A DNA stretch of 64,000 nucleotides from Ruegeria_C sp040830705 (lineage in GTDB: Bacteria; Pseudomonadota; Alphaproteobacteria; Rhodobacterales; Rhodobacteraceae): contig JBFOME010000009.1 in NCBI GenBank assembly GCA_040830705.1, positions 81,509 through 145,508 of the forward strand, in the 5' to 3' direction. Shown here in pieces: positions 43,586-52,123 of this stretch (position 1 is its first letter; every line of letters starts with the position of its first letter). Position numbers and translations under genes: made by a program. The notes below the pieces were generated by a model that was not told where the DNA came from, did no database searches, and worked only from the letters and a program-made list of their open reading frames with translations.

Positions 43586-43816
43586 ATCCGCGCGCCCGAA
43601 GAGCGTCAAGCTTGACCACGGTCGCTCGATCCCGCGGCAACGTTTGTTTAGAGCTGAACCCGGTCAATAAGTTGAAGAACTCTACATGATGAGTTCGCCC
43701 CGAAACCACGTGGCTTCATACACCACAGGATTTTGATTTCATCGTGATTGGTGTTGCGACCCGTTTGGCCCAATTCTGGCTTAGGCGGTGTCAGGTACTT
43801 AGAAGAAAGGTGACCC

Positions 43817-45202
43817 ATGATCCCGATAACAAGCCTTAGCCCCCGCGTTCTCTTAATTGCGTCCGTCGCGGTTCTTCTTTTTAACTGGCCCGGCCTTTCG
43901 AAAGCCGAGGAGGAGCCACAACTTCCTGCCTATGTCATCGATGAATTCGGCGAACCGCCCGCAATACCGCACGGACCGCTTTCGGATGAGTTGCAAGAAG
44001 CCGTCCAGGCAGCCTTTGTCGATAGCATAGTCCAAGGCGCCTGGGGACCAGATCAGAGGCGGGCACTTGAAACGATCTCTGCTTCAAATGATCCCCGCCT
44101 AGTCTGGATCATCAGCGATATGCTTCGCTTTGTCTCTGAACGTAATCTGAATGCAACCCTTGCCAAAACAGCCTCTGATCTTATGGGCAAGAAACTCCCG
44201 AGGCGTAACAGATGGGGCGTTATCACAGACCATCTCATTGCCTGGGACATTCCCGCACCGCCTGGCTATCTGCCTGTAAAACGCGCCATCTTCACCACCG
44301 TGCTGCCGGGTTGGGACAAAATCTTTACGGAGGGTTCCATCGACTGGCGGCACGTCTCGTGGGGTGGTGTTCTGATCGATGATCGTGCCTACAACAGAAC
44401 CCATGATCCTTGCGATTGCATTCCCGCCGTCGATAACCCCGAAGTGAGCAGCGCAGCAGAGGCAACTTGGCTCAAGGACGGCGATATTGTATTCGGAATC
44501 GAGGTGAACGGCGAATACCGCGCCTATCCGCGGCGCATCATGGAAGTTCGCGAAATGGTCAACGACACTCTGGGTGGGCGTGACCTTGGTATACCCTACT
44601 GCACATTGTGCGGCGCGGCGCAGGCCTATTTCACAGATAGGCTGCCCGATGGTGTTGAGCGACCGGTTCTGCGTACCTCTGGGCTGCTGATCCGGTCCAA
44701 CAAGGTGATGTATGACGTCAACACATTCTCGGTGTTCGATACGTTCCTGGGTCACGCGGTAACGGGACCGCTTGCGGAAAGGAAACTGCAGCTCGAGCAG
44801 GCCACAGTTGTGACGACCGATTGGGGAACCTGGAAAGAGGAACATCCTGAGACGACGGTGCTTGTCGAAGCACTCGCGCTTGGCCGCGATTTCGATTTTC
44901 GCAATGGTCGTGACGCCAACGGCCCGATCTTTCCGGTGGGCAATGTCGATCCACGATTGCCGGTACATGAAGACGTTATTGGCGTGATCACCGCCTCTGG
45001 CAAACCAGTCGCGTTCCAGCGCAGCAAAGCGATTGCTGCACTCAAGCGCGGTGATGAGATTTCTTTCGAAAACATTCGCCTGCAACGCGAGGCCGGTGGC
45101 GTGAAAGCCGTTGGCTCAGATGGCTCTGATCTGGGCAGTCACCAAGCATTCTGGTTTGCCTGGTCTCAGTTCCACCCTCAAACCGCCCTTTGGCCCAATT
45201 GA
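43817..45202 (+). CDS. DUF3179 exported protein
   Basis: 461 residues with a Sec signal peptide (VLLIASVAVLLFNWPGLSKA). The DUF3179 domain occupies about residues 190-455: FGIEVNGEYRAYPRRIMEVR, then GIPYCTLCGAAQAYF with a CxxC pair, and SQFHPQTALW near the end. The N-terminal 190 residues are helical, including RLVWIISDMLRFVSERNL, of no known family. Function of DUF3179 is unknown; the exposed CxxC and periplasmic location hint at metal, haem or redox. Convergent with the CadC-like regulator gene. Confidence 0.9.
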   Translation: MIPITSLSPRVLLIASVAVLLFNWPGLSKAEEEPQLPAYVIDEFGEPPAIPHGPLSDELQEAVQAAFVDSIVQGAWGPDQRRALETISASNDPRLVWIISDMLRFVSERNLNATLAKTASDLMGKKLPRRNRWGVITDHLIAWDIPAPPGYLPVKRAIFTTVLPGWDKIFTEGSIDWRHVSWGGVLIDDRAYNRTHDPCDCIPAVDNPEVSSAAEATWLKDGDIVFGIEVNGEYRAYPRRIMEVREMVNDTLGGRDLGIPYCTLCGAAQAYFTDRLPDGVERPVLRTSGLLIRSNKVMYDVNTFSVFDTFLGHAVTGPLAERKLQLEQATVVTTDWGTWKEEHPETTVLVEALALGRDFDFRNGRDANGPIFPVGNVDPRLPVHEDVIGVITASGKPVAFQRSKAIAALKRGDEISFENIRLQREAGGVKAVGSDGSDLGSHQAFWFAWSQFHPQTALWPN

Positions 45203-45292
45203 GCATGGCACCGCAGACAATCGATCATTGGTTGATTCCAAACGATATCAATCGTTTGCCGCAGATCAATTCTGCCAGACAACCGATTTCAC

Positions 45293-46912
45293 TCACGACA
45301 AGTGAGAATACTCTTCGGGGAAGAAAACCTCCAACCCCGCCTTTCGCCACCCTTCCAGCATCAACAGGGGCATCTTTCCGTTCACACACCAGACCTTTGC
45401 CTCGGTGAATATCCGTGACGCGAAATCTGGATAGAGCGATTTGATGGTTTCGACCTCGGCACGGGTTTGCTCCGTATCTCCAGCCAGGGCGCTATAGGCG
45501 ACCATGTAGGCGTGATACCAGAAATACCCCTCCATCGGGGTCTTTTTCTGTTCGGCAATTGCTGCCTTTGGGTCCCCGTTCACGAAGTGATCACAGGCGC
45601 GCGTCAGGCGAAACCAACCGGGGTGTACCGGGCTCAGTTCGATGGCGCGGTCGGCCAGCGGAACCGCGCGCTCGAAGTCGCTGATCAAGCAGTAACAGAA
45701 TGCGATTTCCGCCAGATTGTGGGCGTGCCCCGGATTGAGCGAGACACATTTCTCGGCGGCAATGTTGAAGTCGTCGAATTCCCTGCGGTGAAACCGCGTA
45801 AGCGCTCGGGCAAGGTAGGCGAAGCTGTTTTCGCGATCGATGGCCACGCTTTTTTCGGCAAATGTAAGCGCGCGGTCCAGCAGTGCCGGCATTGGCACAT
45901 CATGAAAGGGCAGCCGGTATTCATCCACATATAGCAGTGCCAAAGCAGCCCAGGCATCAGACGAACCTCGATCCTCTGAGGTCGCAGCTTCGAGGCCAGA
46001 TTTGACCTCGGCGTGAAGGTCCGGATCCCGGGTCTCGTAATAGTCGTAAAACCGCGAAATCTGCAGGTAAGTGTTCCATTTGGTAAACTGAGGTCCACGA
46101 TCGCTGCGGGCAATGAATTTGCCGATCGGGCCATAACGGTCCGCAATCCGCCCCGCGACAAGCAGCGCAATCTGATCCTGTATCTCGTACAGGTTATCCA
46201 GACTAACCTCGCGCTCAAACTGCTCGGCAAGAACGTTCAGGCCAGTCGCAGCATCAAGCAATTGCACCTTCACCCGCGCGGTCGCACCTGTCAGCCGAAC
46301 ACTGCCTTCCAACACGAAGTCAGCACCCAGCAATCGGCTGAGATCGATGACACCTGAGCCTTCGTTGACGAGTTTGGTGGTTGTCAGACGCGAGAGGACA
46401 AACAGATCCCTGAAGCGGGCCAGATTGGAAATCGTCTCTTCAGTAAGGCCTTTCGCAAAAACGACCTCATCGCTGGCTTGCGTAAAGCTTTCAAAGGGCA
46501 GCACGGCAATCATCGGCCTGTCCCCGGCATCCGGCAGGTCAAAGCTGGTCTGGACGGCATCCGTAGTTACGCGGGCTGCGGTGGTATCCCCGCCCAAATC
46601 ATCCAGTTCCTCTACATCTGCAGTGAAACGCAGTCCCTGGCCATGCACCGTGCGGATCACGTGCTGCGATTTGCCCGTGTCCCCAAGCGCAAGCCGTGCC
46701 GATCTGATCCGACTGCTCACCGCCCCCTCCGAGACGATGCGGCCGCCCCAGACGACATCCATCATCTCGGATTTTGAGACCATGCGATGGCGATTTTCGA
46801 TCAGCAGCCGGATGATCGAAAAAACCTGCGGTTCAAGAGCAATCAACTTGCCGTCTTCGCTTAGCTCGAACGTCTCGGTATCAAACAGGAACCGTCCAAA
46901 TCTGTATTTCAT
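45293..46912 (-). CDS. Winged-helix / TolB-like / TPR regulator (CadC-like, soluble)
   Basis: 539 residues. N-terminal OmpR-type winged helix (FGRFLFDTETFELSEDGKLI, LEPQVFSIIRLLIENRHRMV, VHGQGLRFTAD; about 1-98), a FlgO/TolB-N-like domain (MIAVLPFESFTQASDEVVFA, ISNLARFRDLFVLSR; about 130-260), then TPR repeats (about 270-500, e.g. ALTRFHRREFDDFNIAAEKC, ADRAIELSPVHPGWFRL). Related to CadC-type one-component regulators, but with no membrane helix, so sensing is probably cytoplasmic. Target unknown; the convergent DUF3179 gene and divergent methyltransferase gene are candidates. Confidence 0.87.
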   Translation of the reverse strand: MKYRFGRFLFDTETFELSEDGKLIALEPQVFSIIRLLIENRHRMVSKSEMMDVVWGGRIVSEGAVSSRIRSARLALGDTGKSQHVIRTVHGQGLRFTADVEELDDLGGDTTAARVTTDAVQTSFDLPDAGDRPMIAVLPFESFTQASDEVVFAKGLTEETISNLARFRDLFVLSRLTTTKLVNEGSGVIDLSRLLGADFVLEGSVRLTGATARVKVQLLDAATGLNVLAEQFEREVSLDNLYEIQDQIALLVAGRIADRYGPIGKFIARSDRGPQFTKWNTYLQISRFYDYYETRDPDLHAEVKSGLEAATSEDRGSSDAWAALALLYVDEYRLPFHDVPMPALLDRALTFAEKSVAIDRENSFAYLARALTRFHRREFDDFNIAAEKCVSLNPGHAHNLAEIAFCYCLISDFERAVPLADRAIELSPVHPGWFRLTRACDHFVNGDPKAAIAEQKKTPMEGYFWYHAYMVAYSALAGDTEQTRAEVETIKSLYPDFASRIFTEAKVWCVNGKMPLLMLEGWRKAGLEVFFPEEYSHLS

Positions 46913-47050
46913 TATGTGCTTATAACAAATTCTAGGAAATCTATGGAATTTCTATAGATGCCCTTCAAGCGACAGATCGCAAGCATGTCTAGGTCTTTCA
47001 CCGCTCGGCTCGAAAACGAGGGTTCGAGCGTAGGTGAAAAGGAAACTGAT

Positions 47051-48013
47051 ATGAATGCAAAATACCGAAACCGTTTGCCCCAGCTTCATGGCAAACAATG
47101 TCTGAGCGATGGGGGATTGGAAACCCATCTGATCTTCAACGAAGGCTTTGATCTGCCAATGTTCGCCGCCTTCACGCTGCTGCAGGAGGACGCGGGACGT
47201 CAGGCGTTGGATCGCTACATGCGGCGGTTCGCCGATATTGCCTTGCGCGACGGCAGGGGCCTTATCCTTGATACGCCAACCTGGCGCGCTAGCGCGCGGT
47301 GGGCCAAGGATATCGAAATCTCCATCGATACGCTTGCCAGGCTTCATTCCGAGGCGGTGGATCGGTTACATGCCCTGCGTGCCGACCTGGAAACACCTGC
47401 GTCGCCCTTCGTCGTCAACGGAGTCATCGGACCGCAGGATGACGGCTACAATCCGCAGGCGTTCATGACCAGCGACGAGGCACAAACCTATCATTCACAG
47501 CAGGTGGACTGGTTCGCTGCGCTGGACGTCGACATGATCTCGGCGATCACGATGACCTATGTGGACGAGGCAATCGGGATCACCAATGCCTGTGCCGATG
47601 TGCAGATACCGGTTGTTATCTCGTTTACTGTCGAAACGGACGGGCGTTTGCCATCCGGTCAGCAACTGGGCGAGGCGATTGAGCAAGTCGATGCGCAATC
47701 CGTGCATAATCCGGCCTATTACATGATCAACTGCGCGCATCCGGATCATTTTGCCAATGTCCTGGCAGACAATCCTGCTTGGTTGTCGCGGGTTATGGGC
47801 GTTCGGGCAAACGCATCGCGCATGAGCCATGACGAGCTGGATGCGGCGGAGGAATTGGACGAGGGGAACCCGCAAGAGTTGGGCGGGCAGTATCGTCAGT
47901 TGGCGAGGAGTTTCCCAAATCTGACAGTGATGGGTGGCTGCTGCGGCACTGACCACCGCCACATTGATGCAATCAGCAGGGCATGCCTGCACGCCGACGC
48001 CACAGCCGCCTGA
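47051..48013 (+). CDS. Homocysteine S-methyltransferase family protein
   Basis: 320 residues of the betaine/S-methylmethionine-homocysteine methyltransferase barrel. CLSDGGLETHLIFNEGFDLP at the start, GRGLILDTPTWRAS (family: DTYQAS-type), VNGVIGPQDDGYNP, and the zinc ligands: Cys in YYMINCAHPDHF and the pair VMGGCCGTDHRHI. All three zinc cysteines are present. The usual methyl donor could be S-methylmethionine, betaine or another onium compound. Start at ATG 47051 follows aaaggaaa; the frame opens at 46958. No methionine pathway genes nearby, and I saw no S-adenosylmethionine riboswitch in front. Confidence 0.9.
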   Translation: MNAKYRNRLPQLHGKQCLSDGGLETHLIFNEGFDLPMFAAFTLLQEDAGRQALDRYMRRFADIALRDGRGLILDTPTWRASARWAKDIEISIDTLARLHSEAVDRLHALRADLETPASPFVVNGVIGPQDDGYNPQAFMTSDEAQTYHSQQVDWFAALDVDMISAITMTYVDEAIGITNACADVQIPVVISFTVETDGRLPSGQQLGEAIEQVDAQSVHNPAYYMINCAHPDHFANVLADNPAWLSRVMGVRANASRMSHDELDAAEELDEGNPQELGGQYRQLARSFPNLTVMGGCCGTDHRHIDAISRACLHADATAA

Positions 48014-48086
48014 CTGGCGCGATTGCATCGGCTCAAATCGCCGGTGCTCTGACACGTGAATTTTGTACGATTTAAGGAATGGTAAG

Positions 48087-49118
48087 ATGAAAAAATTGAA
48101 AAAGGGATCCAAGGGGTCCGACGTCAAAACCCTGCAAACCACGCTGAACAAAACCCCACCCAAGGCGAAGCTGAAAGTCGATGGCGATTTTGGCGCCAAA
48201 ACCGAAGCTGCCGTCAAGGCGTTTCAGAAAGCGAAGCGACTGAAACAGGACGGCATTGTGGGTGAAAAGACGCTCAGCGCACTGGGTCTCAGCAAGCGGA
48301 AAGATCCGGCTCTTGAATGGCCCTGGCCCGATATGGACCCAACCATTGACTCAAATGCAAAACTCCATCTCGAAACGCGTGAGATCATCGACAAGGCGTT
48401 GCGCATCGCGGGAAAGATAAAAACCGCCGAAATGATTGCGCTGGAAAAGAAGATGCTTGCGGAGCTGAAAAATCTCACCCGCCAATTTTTGGCACATGAC
48501 AAACCTGCCCGCGCGGTCGTGGTTCTTGAACGCGCGTTCCTCAAAGCCAAGCGCGACAAGCCGGCCGACTGTCCCGGTATTCTGAAGAAGGCAAAAAAGC
48601 TCGCGGAGGCATCTGTTAAGGCTTCCATTGCCTGGACACACACTACGGACAGGGTTCACGATCTTGCTGCCGAAATCAAAAAGAAGGCGGCTGAAAACCC
48701 ACCGATGCCTCGTCCGGTCGAAAAGACCAGAAAGCGGATCAGCCGCTACAAGCAACTACGCAAGGCTGACGATGAGAGCATGAAGAAAAGCCTTGAGCTG
48801 TGCCGTCGCCATTCGAGCCCTGGCGTGGACGTGGTGCGCGACAAGTTTTTGGAGTTGGAAAAAACTGCAAACAATCCAGGCAACTCCTCTGTCCCGCAAA
48901 TCATGCGTAATCTGGTGGAACTCGAAGTGCGCGAGATCAAGTACAACAAATCGATCAGAAGCGCGCCGATCGAAAAAGTGCGACGCGCGTTGCACGACAT
49001 AAAGGTCCTCGACGAAACGATCGGAGGCCTGGAGAAAGCGCGTCTCTTGCGGTTGAAGAAAAAGGCGGCGCTCGACAAGGAACTTGTCAAGCAAGTCAAG
49101 GCTTCGGTCTTCGCATAA
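48087..49118 (+). CDS. Lysine-rich peptidoglycan-binding-domain protein, unknown function
   Basis: 343 residues. A PG_binding_1 domain is at the very N-terminus (about 1-75): KGSKGSDVKTLQTTLNK, LKVDGDFGAKTEAAVKAFQK and QDGIVGEKTLSALGLS. The remaining 260 residues are strongly helical and rich in Lys, Arg, Ala, Glu, with possible coiled coils (EIIDKALRIAGKIKTAEM, LEKARLLRLKKKAALDKEL). There is no signal peptide or membrane helix, unusual for a cell-wall binder. Start at ATG 48087 follows aagga; TTG at 48063 is less likely. A strong hairpin follows. Codons use more AAG/AAA than neighbours, hinting at transfer. Confidence 0.75.
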   Translation: MKKLKKGSKGSDVKTLQTTLNKTPPKAKLKVDGDFGAKTEAAVKAFQKAKRLKQDGIVGEKTLSALGLSKRKDPALEWPWPDMDPTIDSNAKLHLETREIIDKALRIAGKIKTAEMIALEKKMLAELKNLTRQFLAHDKPARAVVVLERAFLKAKRDKPADCPGILKKAKKLAEASVKASIAWTHTTDRVHDLAAEIKKKAAENPPMPRPVEKTRKRISRYKQLRKADDESMKKSLELCRRHSSPGVDVVRDKFLELEKTANNPGNSSVPQIMRNLVELEVREIKYNKSIRSAPIEKVRRALHDIKVLDETIGGLEKARLLRLKKKAALDKELVKQVKASVFA

Positions 49119-49124
49119 GGTGCC

Positions 49125-49152
49125 GCCCCGCACCCTAGTTGGGGTGCGGGGC
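49125..49152 (+). terminator. Strong hairpin after the peptidoglycan-binding gene
   Basis: Perfect 11-base GC-rich stem (gccccgcaccc / gggtgcggggc, loop tagttg) starts 7 bases after the stop codon. No T-run follows directly, so it may terminate weakly or protect the mRNA 3' end. Confidence 0.6.
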
Positions 49153-49187
49153 CGGTTGATACCCGTTTTCAAGACAGGACAAATAAA

Positions 49188-49538
49188 ATGAAGAGAAGAG
49201 GATTCATAGCCACGCTTGCATTTGCAGGAAGCGCATTGCTGTTACCACAGTTTCTTGCGGCCGATGAGCCAATTAGCGGAACCTATTCGGTTCACGGGCG
49301 CAATGTCGAAGGCCAGATTTATCAAGGTGTAGCGCGCGTCGCGCAGGACGGATCATTCGTGAATATCGAATGGCGGATCGGCACTCAGGTCATAAACGGC
49401 GCCGGGTCGATCGACGGTAGGGTCGTCACGGTCGATTGGGGCTCTGACTATCCAGTCGCATATGTGGTGATGGCCGATGGCACACTTCATGGAACATGGG
49501 CCAATGGCCTGGCACTTGACAGGTTGACACCCCACTAG
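49188..49538 (+). CDS. Small exported protein, possible Tat substrate
   Basis: 116 residues. The start KRRGFIATLAFAGSALLLP has a twin-arginine followed by Gly-Phe-Ile, close to the Tat motif RRxFL, and ends near FLAADEP. The mature part of about 90 residues is beta-rich, with YSVHGRNVEGQIYQGVARV, INGAGSIDGRVVTVDWG and YVVMADGTLHGTWANG, resembling small beta-sandwich or lipocalin-like proteins; no named family is recognised. A gacaggaca-type site lies shortly before the ATG. Function unknown. Confidence 0.7.
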   Translation: MKRRGFIATLAFAGSALLLPQFLAADEPISGTYSVHGRNVEGQIYQGVARVAQDGSFVNIEWRIGTQVINGAGSIDGRVVTVDWGSDYPVAYVVMADGTLHGTWANGLALDRLTPH

Positions 49539-49635
49539 GTGCCAACACGTCAGAGAGCGAGTTGGCTGATACGGTCATTGTGGTCGCAACGCACCTTTCC
49601 TATATCCGCGCAAAGGGCATAGGAGGCCAAATCGG

Positions 49636-50514
49636 ATGGTGCGCACATTTGTTCTCATGGCGGCGATGACCGCCTTTGTGGGTGTCATCGGGCTCTTGCT
49701 GGGCGGCGAGACCGGGCTGATCATCGCACTGGTGATCGCCTTTGCCATGAACTTCTACTCCTACTGGAATTCAGACAAGGCCGTCCTGCGGATGCATGGT
49801 GCGCGGCGTGTCGATGCGCGCTCGGCCCCGGAGCTGTGGCAGATGACCGAGACGATGGCCCGGGGCGCCAACATGCCCATGCCCGCGCTCTACATCATGG
49901 AGACAGAGCAACCCAACGCGTTTGCGACCGGGCGCAATCCCGAGAATGCCGCTGTTGCAGTCACCCGCGGTTTGATGAACAACATGAGCCGCGAACAGGT
50001 TGCCGGTGTCGTCGCCCATGAACTCGCACACATCAAGAACCGCGATACGCTCACGATGACTATTACCGCAACGCTGGCCGGGGCGGTCTCCATGCTGGCG
50101 AATTTCGCTTTGTTCTTCGGCGGCGGGCGAGACCGGCCAATGGGGCTTGTCGGCACCATTGCCATGATGATCTTTGCACCCCTGGCCGCGGGCATGGTGC
50201 AGATGGCGATCAGCCGGGTGCGCGAGTATGAGGCAGACGCCGAAGGGGCCGCTATCTGTGGCAGTCCAGATTGGTTGGCGTCGGCACTCGCCCGCTTGGG
50301 CCAACTCTCTGGCCGGATCGACAACATTGCGGCCGAGCGCAACCCGGCGACAGCGCATATGTTCATCGTCAATCCGCTCCATATGCAGGCAGTGGACAGC
50401 CTGTTCGCCACACACCCGCCAATAGAAAAGCGCATCGCCAAGCTGCGCGCGCTCGCTGGTACCGGAGGGACGAGAAGCAGTGTCAAACCGTCGAGCGGCG
50501 GACCTTGGGGATAG
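49636..50514 (+). CDS. htpX: Zinc metalloprotease HtpX
   Basis: Inner-membrane M48 protease that degrades misfolded membrane proteins. 292 residues. Two N-terminal membrane helices (FVLMAAMTAFVGVIGLLLG, LIIALVIAFAMNFYSYW), the zinc site VVAHELAHIKNRDTL (HExxH), two more helices (TLAGAVSMLANFALFFGGG and MGLVGTIAMMIFAPLAAGM), and the third zinc ligand in REYEADAEGAAI. Ends with THPPIEKRIAKL. taggagg lies nine bases before the ATG. Monocistronic, convergent with the Rieske operon. Confidence 0.95.
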   Translation: MVRTFVLMAAMTAFVGVIGLLLGGETGLIIALVIAFAMNFYSYWNSDKAVLRMHGARRVDARSAPELWQMTETMARGANMPMPALYIMETEQPNAFATGRNPENAAVAVTRGLMNNMSREQVAGVVAHELAHIKNRDTLTMTITATLAGAVSMLANFALFFGGGRDRPMGLVGTIAMMIFAPLAAGMVQMAISRVREYEADAEGAAICGSPDWLASALARLGQLSGRIDNIAAERNPATAHMFIVNPLHMQAVDSLFATHPPIEKRIAKLRALAGTGGTRSSVKPSSGGPWG

Positions 50515-50576
50515 TGATCTGAAACGGCGCATCGGCTTTGCGCGAGGAATTTTGTCTTGGCAGGCGCGCCCCACCA

Positions 50577-51653
50577 CTATCGCCATTCAAACTTCACAGT
50601 AAGGTCTGATTGTGTCGCAACGCTTTGGCAACTCAGGATCAGTCCTTTCGCGATCTCGGCATCCTCCAAAGCCATGCGGTTTCGCATGTGGACGCTGCCA
50701 TCAGTCAGTCGGGCGACGCAGGCCCCGCAAACACCGGACTGGCAGCTGAATGGTGGGTCTAGCCAAGCTGATTGGGCAGCTTCGAGTATGGTTTGACCGA
50801 TAGCGACCGGCACTTCAGTGGTTTCGCCGTTCAACACAATGCGAGCAGTTGCAGCAACACCTGTCACGCTCACGTCGCTTTCGGCAATGCCACCAAAGCT
50901 CTCCATATGGATGCGCTCGCTTGGAACATCCAGACCCTGCAGCGCCGCCCTGACATTTGCGTTCATGCTTCCTGGGCCGCAGATCCAGTACTGCGTATCC
51001 TGTGCGATTGGGGGTGTCTCAGATATTGCAGCCTGAATAGCGCTTGCGTCCATCCGCCCGGTACGCCACGGGCTGAACCAGCTCAGGATCGAAGGACGAG
51101 ACAGGATGTGCCGTATGGTCAAGCGCTCCGGATATTGGGCCAGCAACTTTTCAAACTTGTCCTGGAAAATGATACTGGCGGCGTTTTTGTTGGCATAGAT
51201 CAGATGTGCAGATGAGTGTGGTTCATTTTTCAAGACCGATGCGATCATGGCATAGAGCGGGGTGATGCCGCTGCCAGCCCCGAACAAATAATGCGTGCGG
51301 CGGCTCTGACCCTTTGGTTCTAGGCGGAAATGGCCAAAAGGCGGCATGACGTCTACATGATCACCTGGCGCGAGGGCGTCACCAATATGATTGGAAACAA
51401 CGCCGCCCTTCACACGCTTGACCGTTATACGCAAGGCCGCGCCGGGAGGGTTAGAGATCGTGTAGCTGCGCCTGTGTTCCTCTCCGTTGATCCGAAATCT
51501 GACTGTCAGATGTTGCCCGGCCTGCCAAGCAAACTGCTCGGTCAGTTCAGTCGGCACGCCGAAAGTGACGTTCGTAGCCTCACCGTCGATTTCTCTTTGA
51601 ATTTCTGCCACGGTCAAATTGTGAAACTTGCGCTGCATGGGCTGCCCCGTCAT
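50577..51653 (-). CDS. Ferredoxin-NAD(P)H reductase with 2Fe-2S domain (PaaE/oxygenase-reductase type)
   Basis: 358 residues: FAD domain (about 1-110, RRSYTISNPP), NAD-binding domain (about 115-240, YLFGAGSGITPLYAM and CGPGSMNANV), and a C-terminal plant-type [2Fe-2S] domain (about 270-358) with FSCQSGVCGACVARL and a last Cys in LILSCQSV. This is the layout of reductases that feed electrons to Rieske oxygenases or PaaABCDE. It overlaps the exported-protein gene by 4 bases and is the last gene of the TetR-Rieske operon, so it is the likely electron donor to the oxygenase at 52120. Confidence 0.92.
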   Translation of the reverse strand: MTGQPMQRKFHNLTVAEIQREIDGEATNVTFGVPTELTEQFAWQAGQHLTVRFRINGEEHRRSYTISNPPGAALRITVKRVKGGVVSNHIGDALAPGDHVDVMPPFGHFRLEPKGQSRRTHYLFGAGSGITPLYAMIASVLKNEPHSSAHLIYANKNAASIIFQDKFEKLLAQYPERLTIRHILSRPSILSWFSPWRTGRMDASAIQAAISETPPIAQDTQYWICGPGSMNANVRAALQGLDVPSERIHMESFGGIAESDVSVTGVAATARIVLNGETTEVPVAIGQTILEAAQSAWLDPPFSCQSGVCGACVARLTDGSVHMRNRMALEDAEIAKGLILSCQSVATQSDLTVKFEWR

Positions 51654-52123
51654 CGGTAGTCATAGGTCGTGACAAGCGACCGGATGACCGACACACCAAG
51701 GTAGGCCGTAAAGGCGAAGTCATCCGTTTGCAGCATTTCGCCGCTGTATCCTTGCCATTCATAATGGACGCGCGTCGCGGCGGTCACGCGTGTCACGCCA
51801 TCATTATGCACCGATGAAATGGTCGGGGCAGAGCGACTGAGCTCCTGATATCCCTCAAGTGCTCTTGCAAACTGCGGGTCTTCAGCCGGAACATCGTCCG
51901 CAAGCCTGTACGAGAAGACATCGTCCTTTTGCCCAAGCCCGTATTTTATGATGACCTTGTGCTCCGCTTTGGGATGCCAATCGCGCCATGTAGCGGCCAG
52001 GCTTTGTTCGTCCTGCGCCTGCAGGATGCGCGCGACGACATCCTCTGGAGCGGCTGCCTGCGCCGTCAGCACCAGACCTGAAGCAAGCACGACACCGACC
52101 AGCGATGCCTGAATCTGGTTCAT
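51650..52123 (-). CDS. Exported NTF2-like small protein in Rieske operon
   Basis: 157 residues. A signal peptide (IQASLVGVVLASGLVLTAQAA) is followed by a domain of about 130 residues with WRDWHPKAEHKVIIKYG and RVTAATRVHYEWQGYSGEML that look like an NTF2/SnoaL-type cone fold, though I cannot name the family. Small beta subunits of aromatic dioxygenases share that fold but are cytoplasmic; this one appears to be exported, so it is not simply a beta subunit. Overlaps the genes on both sides by 4 bases, so it is translated together with the oxygenase and reductase. Confidence 0.72.
   Translation of the reverse strand: MNQIQASLVGVVLASGLVLTAQAAAPEDVVARILQAQDEQSLAATWRDWHPKAEHKVIIKYGLGQKDDVFSYRLADDVPAEDPQFARALEGYQELSRSAPTISSVHNDGVTRVTAATRVHYEWQGYSGEMLQTDDFAFTAYLGVSVIRSLVTTYDYR

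Noticed and set aside
44099..45085. 328-codon minus-strand open frame
   Set aside because: Antisense of the DUF3179 gene, which has a clear signal peptide and domain.
46913..47050. Possible S-adenosylmethionine riboswitch before the homocysteine methyltransferase
   Set aside because: The 138-base gap shows no convincing helices or conserved core of SAM riboswitches.
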